This document shows, in pieces, positions 1 to 8,669 of a DNA stretch of 64,000 bases. The notes below the pieces were generated by a model, which ran no database searches, was not told the DNA's origin, and saw nothing but the letters and a program-made list of their open reading frames with translations. Both the position numbers and the translations under genes were made by a program. Each line of letters opens with the position of its first letter. Position 1 is the stretch's first letter. The DNA is from CAIJXJ01 sp964445115. GTDB taxonomy: Bacteria > Pseudomonadota > Gammaproteobacteria > Burkholderiales > Methylophilaceae. The DNA lies in assembly GCA_964445115.1 (NCBI GenBank), contig CAYUJU010000001.1:124001-188000 (forward strand). Direction: 5' to 3'.

Positions 1-2798
1 TGCTGCCATTCGGAAGGCTGCGTTACCTTCACCACCTGTACCGCGGTCACTTTGTATTCCGGGCAATTGGTCGCCCAGTCGGAATTGTCCGTGGTGATCA
101 CGTTGGCCCCGGAGAAGGGGTGATGGAAGGTGGTGTAGACCACGCCAGGCTGCATGCGGGTCGAGACCTTGGCGTGCAGCACGGTATCGCCGGCACGGCT
201 CTGGATGCCGACCCAGTCGCCATCCAGGATGCCGCGCTCCTCCGCGTCGTGCGGATGGATTTCCAGGATGTCTTCCGGATGCCACGCCGAATTGTTGGTG
301 CGGCGCGTCTGCGCTCCGACGTTGTATTGCGACAGGATACGGCCGGTGGTCAGTATCAGCGGGAAGCGCTGGTTGACCTTCTCGTCCGTAGCGACGTAGC
401 GGGTGACGAAGAACTTGCCCTTGCCGCGCACGAACTCCTCGATGTGCATGATCGGGGTACCTTCCGGTGCCTGTTCGTTGCACGGCCACTGAACGCTGCC
501 GAGCTTGTCGATCTTGTCGAAGCTGACACCATGGAAAGTCGGCGTCAGGCGGGCGATCTCGTCCATGATCTGCGACGGGTGGTCGTAATGCATGTCGTAA
601 CCCATGGCCTTGGCCAGCATCATGGTGGCTTCCCAGTCGCCGTAGCCGCCAAGCGGTTCCTTGACCTTGCGCACGCGGGAAATCCGGCGTTCGGCATTGG
701 TAAAGGTGCCATCTTTTTCCAGGAAGGAGGCACCAGGCAGGAAGACGTGGGCATATTTGGCGGTTTCGTTCAGGAACAGATCCTGCACCACGACGCATTC
801 CATCTGTTCCATGGCGGCGATCACATGTTGCGTGTTCGGGTCGGACTGTACGATGTCCTCGCCCTGGCAGTAGAGGCCCTTGTAGCTGCCATCCAGCGCT
901 GCCTCGAACATGTTGGGGATACGCAGGCCAGGCTCCTTCTCCAGCGTGACGCCCCAGGCCTGTTCAAATAGGCTACGTGCCGAGTCGTCGGATACGTGGC
1001 GGTAGCCTGGCAGTTCATGCGGGAATGAACCCATGTCGCAGGAGCCCTGCACGTTGTTCTGGCCGCGCAACGGGTTCACGCCCACACCGAGGCGGCCGAT
1101 GTTGCCAGTAGCCATCGCGAGGTTCGCGATCGCCATCACCATGGTGGAGCCCTGGCTGTGCTCGGTCACACCCAGGCCATAGTAGATCGCGCCGTTGCCA
1201 GCATTTGCATACAGGCGGGCTGCCGCGCGCATCTCGTCAGCAGGAACGCCCGTGACCGCTTCCAGTGCTTCCGGGGAATTGCTGGCATCGGCGACGAAGT
1301 TTTTCCAGTCGATGAAAGCTTGCGGTTCGCAACGTTCCGCAACGAAGGCTTCATCCACCAGCCCTTCGGTCACGATCACGTGGGAGAGCGCGTTAGCCAC
1401 GGCCACGTTGGTACCCGGTCGCAGTTTCAGATGGTAATCCGCCTTGATGTGCGGCGACTTCACGATATCGGTCTCACGCGGGTCCACTACGATGAGCTTG
1501 GCGCCTTCGCGCAAACGACGCTTCATCTGTGAGCCGAATACCGGGTGCCCATCAGTCGGGTTGGCGCCAATGACCATGATGACGTCGGCTTTCATCACGG
1601 AGTCAAAGGTCTGTGTCCCGGCGGATTCACCCAAGGTCTGCTTCAGACCATAGCCCGTCGGCGAGTGGCAGACACGGGCACAGGTGTCGACGTTGTTGTT
1701 GCCGAACGCGGCACGCACCAGCTTCTGCACCAGATAGTCTTCCTCGTTGGTGCAGCGGGAGGACACGATGCCACCAATGGCACCCTTGCCGTATTTGGCC
1801 TGTATTCCCTTGAAGCGACTAGCCGCGAACTGGATGGCCTCGTCCCAGCTGACTTCCTTCCAGGGATCCGAAATGTTGTCGCGAATCATCGGCTTGGTGA
1901 TGCGATCCGGGTGGCTGGCGTAGCCCCAGGCGAAGCGGCCCTTGACGCAGCTATGACCGTGGTTGGCGTGGCCGTCCTTGTTGGGCACCATATTGACCAC
2001 CTGATCGCCCTTCATTTCGGCAACGAAGGAGCAGCCGACGCCGCAGTAGGCGCAGGTCGTCACCACGCGATGGTCAGGCTGGCCATGCACGATAATGGAT
2101 TTTTCCATCAGGGTCGCGGTTGGGCAGGCCTGTACACAGGCACCGCAGGACACGCACTCGGAATCGAAGAAGTCTTCGTTCTGGCCCGGAGACACGCGTG
2201 AGGCGAAACCGCGGCTGTCGATGGTCAGCGCAAACGTGCCCTGCGTTTCTTCACAGGCGCGCACGCAGCGGTTGCAGACGATGCACTTGGAGGGGTCGTA
2301 GGTGAAATAGGGATTGGAGGTATCTTTGGTGCTCTTGAGATGATTTTCGCCTTCATAGCCGTAGCGGACTTCACGCAGGCCGACCACGCCCGCCATGTCC
2401 TGTAGCTCGCAGTTGCCGTTGGCGGAGCAGGTCAGGCAGTCGAGCGGGTGGTCGGAAATGTAGAGTTCCATCACGCCGCGGCGAATATCCGCCAGTTTCG
2501 GTGTCTGGGTGTGCACCTTCATGCCGTTGTCGACCGGCGTGGTACAGGAGGCCGGGTAGCCCTGACGGCCCTCGATCTCGACCAAACAAAGGCGGCAGGA
2601 GCCAAACGGTTCCAGGCTGTCGGTGGCGCACAGCTTGGGAATCTGCACGCCGGCCTCGGCAGCAGCGCGCATCACCGAAGTCCCTGCTGGGACGGTCAGC
2701 GTGATGCCGTCGACCTCCACCTCGACCATCTGCTCGGAGACCCGTGCCGGCGTCCCGTAATCCGTACTGCAACCGCCATTGCCACATTGACATGCCAT
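1..2798 (-). CDS. fdsA: NAD-dependent formate dehydrogenase, molybdenum catalytic (alpha) subunit, 3' end cut by window edge
   Basis: Oxidises formate to CO2 at a Mo-bis-pyranopterin site and passes electrons through Fe-S clusters to the FdsB/FdsG diaphorase part of the cytoplasmic complex. 932 codons are visible with no stop; family members are only slightly longer, so little is missing. Order seen: Cys-rich N-terminus (CQCGNGGC), NuoG-like 2Fe-2S domain (C57, C68, C71, C85), a His/Cys-ligated cluster (HPLDCLTC), two 4Fe-4S motifs (CIVCNRC, CVSCGAC), a further cluster motif CAYCGVGC, then the molybdopterin domain with RVCHSP, whose Cys (about residue 377) is the expected Mo ligand (Cys-type, not selenocysteine). 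The start at 2798 follows a strong AAGGAGGAG. Third gene of fdsG-fdsB-fdsA; accessory genes such as fdhD would lie beyond the edge. Confidence 0.95.
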   Translation of the reverse strand, partial: MACQCGNGGCSTDYGTPARVSEQMVEVEVDGITLTVPAGTSVMRAAAEAGVQIPKLCATDSLEPFGSCRLCLVEIEGRQGYPASCTTPVDNGMKVHTQTPKLADIRRGVMELYISDHPLDCLTCSANGNCELQDMAGVVGLREVRYGYEGENHLKSTKDTSNPYFTYDPSKCIVCNRCVRACEETQGTFALTIDSRGFASRVSPGQNEDFFDSECVSCGACVQACPTATLMEKSIIVHGQPDHRVVTTCAYCGVGCSFVAEMKGDQVVNMVPNKDGHANHGHSCVKGRFAWGYASHPDRITKPMIRDNISDPWKEVSWDEAIQFAASRFKGIQAKYGKGAIGGIVSSRCTNEEDYLVQKLVRAAFGNNNVDTCARVCHSPTGYGLKQTLGESAGTQTFDSVMKADVIMVIGANPTDGHPVFGSQMKRRLREGAKLIVVDPRETDIVKSPHIKADYHLKLRPGTNVAVANALSHVIVTEGLVDEAFVAERCEPQAFIDWKNFVADASNSPEALEAVTGVPADEMRAAARLYANAGNGAIYYGLGVTEHSQGSTMVMAIANLAMATGNIGRLGVGVNPLRGQNNVQGSCDMGSFPHELPGYRHVSDDSARSLFEQAWGVTLEKEPGLRIPNMFEAALDGSYKGLYCQGEDIVQSDPNTQHVIAAMEQMECVVVQDLFLNETAKYAHVFLPGASFLEKDGTFTNAERRISRVRKVKEPLGGYGDWEATMMLAKAMGYDMHYDHPSQIMDEIARLTPTFHGVSFDKIDKLGSVQWPCNEQAPEGTPIMHIEEFVRGKGKFFVTRYVATDEKVNQRFPLILTTGRILSQYNVGAQTRRTNNSAWHPEDILEIHPHDAEERGILDGDWVGIQSRAGDTVLHAKVSTRMQPGVVYTTFHHPFSGANVITTDNSDWATNCPEYKVTAVQVVKVTQPSEWQ

Positions 2799-2809
2799 GA
2801 TGCTCCTCC

Positions 2810-4363
2810 TTACGCGGCCTGTTGCTTGTTGTTGAGGCCGAAATCTTCCGGGAAATGATTGAGCGCCGACAGAACGGGGTAGGGCGTCATGCCGCCCAAA
2901 GCGCACAGCGAGCCGTTGAGCATGGTGTCGGAGAGATCGCGCAATAACTGGATGTTGACGGCGTGATCCTGGCCGGCAATCACCTTGTCGATCACCTCGA
3001 CACCGCGTGTCGAGCCGATGCGGCAGGGCGTGCACTTGCCGCAGGATTCAATCGCGCAGAACTCCATCGCGTAACGGGCCATCTTCGCCATATCCACCGT
3101 ATCGTCGAAAGCGACGATGCCGCCGTGGCCCAGCACAGCCCATAGCGCGGCAAAGGCTTCGTAATCCAGCGGGGTATCGAACTGCGATTCCGGCAGGAAG
3201 GCACCAAGCGGGCCGCCAACCTGCACGGCGCGAATGGGTCGTCCTGTGGCCGAGCCGCCGCCGTAGTCGTACAACAGCTCACGCAACGTCACCCCGAATG
3301 CTTTTTCGACCAAACCGCATTGCTTGAGGTTCCCCGCGAGCTGGATCGGCAGGGTGCCGCGCGAACGGCCCATGCCGTAATCGCGGTAGAACGCGCTGCC
3401 CTTGTCCAGAATGATGGGCACGGAGGCCAGCGAAATCACGTTGTTGATAATGGTCGGCTTGCCGAACAGGCCTTCGATGGCCGGCAGGGGCGGCTTGAAG
3501 CGCACGATGCCGCGCTTGCCTTCCAGACTTTCCAGCAGCGAGGTTTCCTCGCCGCAGACATAGGCACCGGCCCCGCGACGGACTTCCAGATGGAACGTCT
3601 TGCCGCTGCCGAGGATATTCTCGCCCAGATAATGGTTAGCGACAGCGGCATCTATGGCCTCGTTCAGCGCCTGCAGCGCGTGCGGGTATTCGGAACGCAA
3701 ATAAATGTAGCCCTGCGTCGCGCCGACGGCGATCCCGGCGATGGTCATGCCCTCGATCAGCACGAACGGATCGCCTTCCATGATCATGCGGTCGGAATAG
3801 GTACCGGAGTCACCTTCATCTGCGTTGCAGACGATGTATCTCTGGTCGGCGGAAGTATTCAGCACCGTGTTCCACTTGATGCCAGTCGGGAACGCAGCAC
3901 CGCCGCGACCGCGCAGGCCGGAATCCGTGACTTCCTTGACGATATCGGCGCCACTGAGGCCCAGTGCACGTTTCAGTCCGCGATAACCTTCATGTGCGAC
4001 GTAGTCTGACAGTGACACCGGGTCGGTGATACCGACGCGGGCGAACGTCAGGCGTTCCTGCTTTTTGAGGAACGGGATCTCTTCGGTCAGGCCCAGATGC
4101 CGGGGGTGCGCACCGCCATTCAGGAAGTCGTTGTCGAACAGTGTGGCAACGTCTTCGGAATTGATCGGGCCATAAGCGACGCGGCCGGCTGGCGTGGCCA
4201 CCTCGACCAGCGTTTCCAGCCAGAACATTCCACGCGAACCGTTGCGTACCAGTTCGATGGCAATACCCCGACGGGCGGCCTCGGCCTGGATGGCCTTGGC
4301 GACGCGGTTGGCCCCAAGGGAAATCGCGCTGGAATCGCGCGGCACATAGACCTTGACGCTCAT
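2810..4363 (-). CDS. fdsB: NAD-dependent formate dehydrogenase, NuoF-like beta subunit
   Basis: Flavoprotein that hands formate-derived electrons to NAD+. The 517 residues combine a thioredoxin-like N-terminal part (about 1-110) with a NuoF-like core. Visible motifs are the glycine-rich GRGGAAFPTGIKW of the FMN/NADH site, NADEGDSGTYSDR, and the C-terminal 4Fe-4S site ESCGKCTPCRIG with a later Cys in SLCALGG. This fusion layout is typical of soluble FDH and bidirectional hydrogenase diaphorases. Its start overlaps the fdsG stop by 4 bp, indicating translational coupling, and fdsA follows after 11 bp. Confidence 0.96.
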   Translation of the reverse strand: MSVKVYVPRDSSAISLGANRVAKAIQAEAARRGIAIELVRNGSRGMFWLETLVEVATPAGRVAYGPINSEDVATLFDNDFLNGGAHPRHLGLTEEIPFLKKQERLTFARVGITDPVSLSDYVAHEGYRGLKRALGLSGADIVKEVTDSGLRGRGGAAFPTGIKWNTVLNTSADQRYIVCNADEGDSGTYSDRMIMEGDPFVLIEGMTIAGIAVGATQGYIYLRSEYPHALQALNEAIDAAVANHYLGENILGSGKTFHLEVRRGAGAYVCGEETSLLESLEGKRGIVRFKPPLPAIEGLFGKPTIINNVISLASVPIILDKGSAFYRDYGMGRSRGTLPIQLAGNLKQCGLVEKAFGVTLRELLYDYGGGSATGRPIRAVQVGGPLGAFLPESQFDTPLDYEAFAALWAVLGHGGIVAFDDTVDMAKMARYAMEFCAIESCGKCTPCRIGSTRGVEVIDKVIAGQDHAVNIQLLRDLSDTMLNGSLCALGGMTPYPVLSALNHFPEDFGLNNKQQAA

Positions 4364-4839
4364 TGCTGCTCCTTTTTCACTTCGGCCAGTAGCTGTTCCA
4401 GCCGTGCCGGTGTGACACGGCCATGGACTTCGTCATCCACCATGATGGCGGGGGAACAGGCACAGTTGCCCAGGCAGTAAACCGGCTCCAGCGTGATGGC
4501 CTGGTCAGCGGTCGTTTCATGGAAATCCACGCTAAGCAGCTTTCTGGCGTGCGCCGTGAGCGCCTCACTGCCCATGGCCTGGCACGATTCGGCCTGGCAG
4601 ATCTGCAGCGTATGGCGACCCGGCGGGGTTTGGCGGAAATAGTGATAGAAGGTGATCACCCCATGCACTTCGGCGCGGGATAGATTGAGCTCGCTGGCGA
4701 TGACCGGCACGGCATCAGGCGGAATGTGGCCGATGCGGTCCTGGATCCCGTGCAGGATCGGCAGGAGGGCGCCTGGCCGGTGTTTGTTGCTGGCGATCGC
4801 CGTGGCGACCACCTCCGTGATGCTTTCTGACAGAGCCAT
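4360..4839 (-). CDS. fdsG: NAD-dependent formate dehydrogenase, NuoE-like gamma subunit
   Basis: Small 2Fe-2S subunit of the soluble formate dehydrogenase, homologous to NuoE. The four ligands are visible as C-x4-C (CQAESC) and C-x3-C (CLGNC) in the thioredoxin-like C-terminal half; the N-terminal half is the usual helical bundle. 159 residues is the normal length. First gene of the fdsGBA operon, so the operon promoter should lie in 4840-5052, shared with the divergent rubredoxin gene. Confidence 0.95.
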   Translation of the reverse strand: MALSESITEVVATAIASNKHRPGALLPILHGIQDRIGHIPPDAVPVIASELNLSRAEVHGVITFYHYFRQTPPGRHTLQICQAESCQAMGSEALTAHARKLLSVDFHETTADQAITLEPVYCLGNCACSPAIMVDDEVHGRVTPARLEQLLAEVKKEQQ

Positions 4840-5052
4840 GAGTTCCTCGCGAGAAATGCCGGATAGTTTCGGGTATTACCGTTTAACGACACGCAACGTA
4901 TCTCGAGAGAATATCGCCTGTGAGCAATCAACGTCAACGATAATGACGGTGTGGCTTTTCGCACCTGGAGAGACGGTTGAAACGAACCTCTGCAAATGCT
5001 TCCGGTCATGTCAGAATACTCGCCTGAACAACTCGATCCGGAGAGGAACGCA

Positions 5053-5217
5053 ATGCGTCAGTGGATGTGCGTGGTGTGTGGCTATATTTACGATGAGGCT
5101 GCTGGGGACCCTGAGCATGGGATCCCGGCAGGAACCCCATGGGAGGCAGTTCCGGAAGATTGGACCTGCCCGGAATGCGGGGTGGGTAAAAAAGACTTCG
5201 AGATGGTGGAGTTTTGA
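5053..5217 (+). CDS. rubredoxin
   Basis: One-electron carrier with a single Fe(Cys)4 centre. The 54-residue product from the ATG at 5053 shows both ligand pairs, CVVC-GYIYDE near the N-terminus and CPEC-GVGKKDFE near the C-terminus, with the usual aromatic core. The frame is open further upstream (to 4996), but 5053 gives the canonical rubredoxin start (MRQWMCVVC) and is preceded by GAGAGGAA. Divergent from fdsG; no reductase partner is visible. A hairpin at 5230-5255 probably ends the transcript. Confidence 0.93.
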   Translation: MRQWMCVVCGYIYDEAAGDPEHGIPAGTPWEAVPEDWTCPECGVGKKDFEMVEF

Positions 5218-5229
5218 TCGCGATGACTC

Positions 5230-5255
5230 AGTCCTGATTCAGAAAAATCAGGACT
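5230..5255. terminator. hairpin between convergent rubredoxin and cytochrome b genes
   Basis: AGTCCTGATT and AATCAGGACT form a perfect 10-bp stem with a short loop. It covers the stop of the cytochrome gene and lies just after rubredoxin, so it can serve both convergent transcripts. Confidence 0.6.
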
Positions 5256-5985
5256 TCTGGCCGGGTAGGACGATCGCGTGGTACAGGCGCTCGTCCACTT
5301 CCTTTTCGGCCGCAAGCCAGTCGTCCCAGTCTGAGCCTGACTGGAACCCGCGACTTTCCGCAATGTAGTAGGCGGCTTCTTCGATATACTGCCGGCGCAC
5401 ATAGTCGGGCAGCGGCTGCGAAGGTGGTTGCACAGGCGCCTTTTCTGGCACCAGTCGGCGCTTCTTGGTCCCGGTGATCATGGCCAGCGGCAGGTTCTCA
5501 TGGTGCGCGACGCTGCCGACCAGCACCCCGGTGATGTGCATGCAAACCAGCACCATCCAGGCATGGCTGACCCAGTCATGCAGTGTGGCGACGACCTCTT
5601 CATCGCCGAGCCCCAAGGGCAGCGGCATGTCGTTGAAAGTCATGTAACCGGAAACGGTGGTCAGGGAACCCAGCAGCAGGATGCCGTAGACGGCCAGCGC
5701 ACCTGCCGGGTTGTGACCGATGTAACGCTTGGCCTTACCCTTGGCAAGGCTGATCAGGTAGCCGATGCCGGCGACAGGATTGGGGGGGAATCTGCGAAAC
5801 GCGGCGAAATCACGCACTACGAACCCGTACATCAGGCGCAAGAGAATGACGATGCCGGCGACATAACCTGCATCGACGTGGATGTCACGCATCATCTCGG
5901 AGTCACGCGTGTAGAAAGCGACCGCGAAAGCGGCCACTAGGGTCCAGTGCATTAATCTGGTCGGGAGCGACCAAACCTTAATCAT
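5248..5985 (-). CDS. cytochrome b561-family di-heme membrane protein
   Basis: Predicted inner-membrane b-type cytochrome of the prokaryotic b561/hydrogenase cytochrome-b group, passing electrons between quinones and a partner enzyme. The first ~175 of 245 residues hold about four hydrophobic segments; candidate heme ligands are the His in RLMHW, in DIHVDAGY, in LHDWVSHAW and in CMHITG. A polar cytoplasmic tail of ~70 residues rich in Lys, Arg, Glu and Asp follows. It is monocistronic and convergent with rubredoxin, so its partner is unknown. Formate dehydrogenase lies nearby, but that enzyme is soluble and needs no such anchor. Confidence 0.85.
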   Translation of the reverse strand: MIKVWSLPTRLMHWTLVAAFAVAFYTRDSEMMRDIHVDAGYVAGIVILLRLMYGFVVRDFAAFRRFPPNPVAGIGYLISLAKGKAKRYIGHNPAGALAVYGILLLGSLTTVSGYMTFNDMPLPLGLGDEEVVATLHDWVSHAWMVLVCMHITGVLVGSVAHHENLPLAMITGTKKRRLVPEKAPVQPPSQPLPDYVRRQYIEEAAYYIAESRGFQSGSDWDDWLAAEKEVDERLYHAIVLPGQKS

Positions 5986-6095
5986 AACAACACCTCACGC
6001 CTTTATCCGATCAACGCTCAAGATACAGGGGTTGTGTTGCAACTTCTGTACCTGATGGACAGGTTCTCAGGAAGAGATCAGGTTCCTGAAAACGA

Positions 6096-6132
6096 CAACG
6101 GGTTACGGAAATCTCCGTAACCCGTTGTTTTT
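6096..6132. terminator. strong hairpin downstream of tRNA-Glu/tRNA-Ala
   Basis: A 14-bp perfect stem (arms 6096-6109 and 6114-6127) with loop AATC. A T-run follows on the + strand; on the - strand the following T-rich stretch is weaker. Its position just 3' of tRNA-Glu makes it the likely tRNA transcript terminator. Confidence 0.7.
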
Positions 6133-6133
6133 G

Positions 6134-6209
6134 TGGCGTCCCCACGGGGATTCGAACCCCGGTACTTACCGTGAAAGGGTAATGTCCTAGGCCTCTAGAC
6201 GATGGGGAC
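6134..6209 (-). tRNA. tRNA-Glu (anticodon TTC)
   Basis: 76 nt with encoded CCA. Acceptor GTCCCCA pairs with TGGGGAC, the anticodon loop reads CTTTCAC (TTC), and the T-arm contains GGTTCGAATCC. Probably cotranscribed with the upstream tRNA-Ala. Confidence 0.97.
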
Positions 6210-6224
6210 AAAGACCTGAAAATT

Positions 6225-6300
<76 letters not shown>

Positions 6301-6589
6301 GAAAAAGAGCCGCCATCATAGAGACGGGAGTCAAGTTTGTCAACGCTTTTCAGCGACAATTTTGCTCAGCTTTCTTCCTGTGTGTGTCGCTCGGAAACAT
6401 CAAGATCGATGGCACGCGCTCAGTTTCTTCCATGCAGCGTAATTTCGGGCTGGCCACCGTCCAGCATCCGATCTCTACGCATCACTCAGTTAGGAAAAAG
6501 CCACTAATGATGGATTTTTGCGTGTTGTATCGCTATGCCTGATGGTAACCATCCTATGACGCTTGCCCTGTCATCCGATTGTCTCTAGG
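6301..6589. other. intergenic region between the tRNA unit and the TetR gene
   Basis: 289 bases without a supported gene. It should carry the promoter of the minus-strand tRNA unit and that of the plus-strand regulator. An imperfect palindrome, GATGGTAACCATC, lies near 6541-6553, but its sequence differs from the repeated operator at 7790-7834. Confidence 0.5.
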
Positions 6590-7237
6590 ATGAATTGTCA
6601 TTTTTTTGTGAGTCACGAATTGTCATCTCCGTCACGCAATAAGTTGATAGCGGTTGCTCGCCATTTAATTCTCGAACGTGGATTTTTCGCGATGTCCGTA
6701 AATGATGTCTGCGCGGCTGCCGGGGTAACCAAGGGAAGCTTCTTTCATCATTTCGACAGCAAGGAAATTCTGGGGGAGGCGGTCCTGGAGGAATTCTGGC
6801 AAAGCGTTCTAAAACGGCAGGAAGATGCGGCTTACCACGATGCGCCCACCCCGCTTGCAAGGTTGATTGGATATATTGACCATGCCATCGAAACATATCA
6901 GAACCCTGAACTCAGAAGCGGTTGTTTACTGGCGGTGTATGTCTCCGAGCTTAGGGAAACGCACCCCGACCTGTATCAGAAGTGCATCCCGCATTTTCTC
7001 TCGTGGAAATCCGATTTTGTTTTACTGTTGCAAGGGGCGGTTGCTCAACTACCTATCAAGGACCAAGTCGATACAGCGGGATGGGCCGAGTTCTACATTT
7101 CAACCCTTGAAGGCGCGCTCACGTTAGCCAAGGCGCTTGACGATCCACTGGTCATTCCCCGTGTGCTGACGCTTTACCGTAATCAGTTGGGATCTCTGCT
7201 TCAATCTCCTTCCGATCTCGCGCGTCCTCCGGGCTGA
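6590..7237 (+). CDS. TetR/AcrR-family transcriptional regulator
   Basis: One-component regulator. The N-terminal helix-turn-helix is clear (ILERGFF, then VCAAAGVTKGSFFHHFDSKE), followed by a helical ligand-binding domain of about 150 residues with a YVSELRETHPDLY segment. Start is uncertain: ATG 6590 is used, but the frame is open from TTG 6563 and a GTG at 6608 would also leave the domain intact; none has a good ribosome site. It converges with the DsrE-like gene, whose other side carries tandem palindromes typical of TetR operators, so it is the obvious candidate repressor of that divergent pair. Ligand unknown. Confidence 0.9.
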   Translation: MNCHFFVSHELSSPSRNKLIAVARHLILERGFFAMSVNDVCAAAGVTKGSFFHHFDSKEILGEAVLEEFWQSVLKRQEDAAYHDAPTPLARLIGYIDHAIETYQNPELRSGCLLAVYVSELRETHPDLYQKCIPHFLSWKSDFVLLLQGAVAQLPIKDQVDTAGWAEFYISTLEGALTLAKALDDPLVIPRVLTLYRNQLGSLLQSPSDLARPPG

Positions 7238-7252
7238 ATACAAACTGTATTC
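7236..7252. terminator. small hairpin between convergent TetR and DsrE-like genes
   Basis: GAATACA and TGTATTC form a 7-bp stem over a 3-base loop, starting at the TetR stop codon. A short T-rich stretch follows. Weak but well placed. Confidence 0.35.
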
Positions 7253-7266
7253 GGGCCTTTATTCGA

Positions 7267-7767
7267 TCAGTATATCGGGATGATCGCGTAACCTTTTAGT
7301 TGGTAGCCGATCAACGATACGAACGTATTACCGACCGGGCGGATGCCGTGTAGTATTTTGTCGGTATCAACTTCAAATATCCTTGCCGCAATCGAGCAGG
7401 CTTCCATACGGATGCCAGGACGTTGCATCAGTGCATGAATCATATGTGCGGATTGTTGGATTTCCGGCATGGATTGTATTGAAATCTCGTCGTGCTCGGA
7501 GTTGATAATTCTTAGGCTCTCGCCCCGAAATGTGAACACCATGTCTGGGGTCACTCCCTGACGCACCAAATCCTCATAGGTTTCCTGGATAACACTCAGA
7601 TACAAGGCGAGTTTTGCTGGACTGGAAGTATTGATATCCCAGACCACTTTCCCAGAGGTTACGCCTTCCAGAGCGATGGCATCCGTTGTCTTGTCCTCGG
7701 CAGCTACGTGCTGTGCCAATCCGATCAGTAGTGTGGCTGCCCCGAAATAAAGCCAGAATTTCTTCAT
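7267..7767 (-). CDS. exported DsrE/DsrF-like protein
   Basis: 166 residues beginning with a Sec signal peptide (MKKFWLYFGAATLLIG, AxA-type site before EDKTTD). The rest has the DsrE-like layout: a beta start KVVWDI, the VTPDMVFTFRGES strand-turn, a single Cys in MEACSIAAR, and a C-terminal SLIGYQLKGYAIIPIY. DsrE-like proteins carry or sense sulfane sulfur on a Cys; here that role would be periplasmic, which is inference. Start at 7767 is set by AAGGAG seven bases upstream and by the signal peptide. Divergent from the SoxYZ-like gene with a shared operator between them. Confidence 0.75.
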   Translation of the reverse strand: MKKFWLYFGAATLLIGLAQHVAAEDKTTDAIALEGVTSGKVVWDINTSSPAKLALYLSVIQETYEDLVRQGVTPDMVFTFRGESLRIINSEHDEISIQSMPEIQQSAHMIHALMQRPGIRMEACSIAARIFEVDTDKILHGIRPVGNTFVSLIGYQLKGYAIIPIY

Positions 7768-7789
7768 TAAATGCTCCTTGACATCTTTA

Positions 7790-7834
7790 GGTATCAGGAT
7801 ACCATACCGAACGGTATGCATACCAATTGGTATG
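7790..7834. promoter_or_regulatory. tandem palindromic operator in the DsrE/SoxYZ divergent promoter
   Basis: Two directly abutting 16-bp palindromes, CATACCGAACGGTATG (7803-7818) and CATACCAATTGGTATG (7819-7834), preceded by a related inverted pair GGTAT-CAGG-ATACC (7790-7803). Half-sites ATACC/GGTAT therefore occur six times in 45 bp. Size and symmetry fit a TetR-family operator, and a TetR gene is next door. It could repress both divergent genes. Confidence 0.8.
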
Positions 7835-7861
7835 TTTAATTCTTCATTGGGGAGAACCGTT

Positions 7862-8665
7862 ATGAAAAACCACAACAGTATGAAATTTATCTTTCTGATT
7901 CTGATGGCAATTATTTGCACGCCCATGCATGCCTGGGCCGAAGCGGAAGACAAATGGGAGGTGCTGAAAGAAGCATTTTTTGCTGGCAAGACCGTTGAAA
8001 TGGCTCCCGACCTGATCAGGCTGGAGGCACCTAAACGTGCGGAGAGTGGGGCACAAGTACCGCTCTCATTCAGCATCGAACAGCCCATGACAGCAGAACA
8101 TTACTACAAAAATGTTTACGTTCTGGTAGGTGTAAATCCGGTGCCATTGGTCGGCATCTTCCACTTCACCCCGGCGAGCGGGAAGGCTGGAATCGCCACG
8201 CGCATCCGTTTGGAGCGGGACTCCTATATCCATGTGGTTGCCGAAGATAATCATGGCAAATTTTTCATGAATGCAATTCCAGTCAGAGCTGCCGGCGGTT
8301 GCGGAGGAACGGTAGAGGGCGATGAAAAGTCCATCAGGGCGGAGGCTGGAAAAATGAAACTGACTGTCAACACCCCGTTAAGCGTTGGCAAGGTCAATCA
8401 GGGTAAGTTGCTGATCAAACATCCGATGTACACGGGTTTGCAGCGAGATTTAGTATCGCAAGGCTTCCGTCCCGCGTTTTTTGCCAATAAGGCGATCATC
8501 AAATATCGTGGCATCACCATGCTGGATGCCGATCTGGCCATTGGCATGAGCGAAGACCCCAATATCCAGTTCAATTTCATTGCAGATGCCCCCGGCGAGG
8601 TGGAGGCTGAAATTCATGACAATGAAGGCGGGACTTTCAAGAAGTCAATTCGGGTGGATGGATAG
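7862..8665 (+). CDS. fused SoxY-SoxZ-like sulfur-carrier protein, exported
   Basis: 267 residues with a signal peptide (cleavage near AWA-26). Residues ~30-149 resemble SoxY and end in GGCGG with Cys147, the residue that carries sulfur intermediates in SoxY; residues ~165-267 resemble SoxZ. Such fusions are known as the quinoprotein dehydrogenase-associated SoxYZ-like carrier, found with PQQ enzymes. The ATG at 7862 is chosen because of the upstream GGGGAG and the signal peptide; the longer frame would run through the operator. Followed by the zinc metallohydrolase usually paired with it. No PQQ dehydrogenase gene is in the window. Confidence 0.85.
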   Translation: MKNHNSMKFIFLILMAIICTPMHAWAEAEDKWEVLKEAFFAGKTVEMAPDLIRLEAPKRAESGAQVPLSFSIEQPMTAEHYYKNVYVLVGVNPVPLVGIFHFTPASGKAGIATRIRLERDSYIHVVAEDNHGKFFMNAIPVRAAGGCGGTVEGDEKSIRAEAGKMKLTVNTPLSVGKVNQGKLLIKHPMYTGLQRDLVSQGFRPAFFANKAIIKYRGITMLDADLAIGMSEDPNIQFNFIADAPGEVEAEIHDNEGGTFKKSIRVDG

Positions 8666-8669
8666 TTCC

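Noticed and set aside
5248..5985. Cytochrome b561 protein as the membrane anchor of the formate dehydrogenase
   Set aside because: The fds enzyme has NuoE/NuoF-type NAD-reducing subunits and needs no membrane cytochrome; the gene is on a separate transcript.
6541..6553. GATGGTAACCATC palindrome as an autoregulatory TetR operator
   Set aside because: Half-sites differ from ATACC/GGTAT and it occurs once; kept only as a note.
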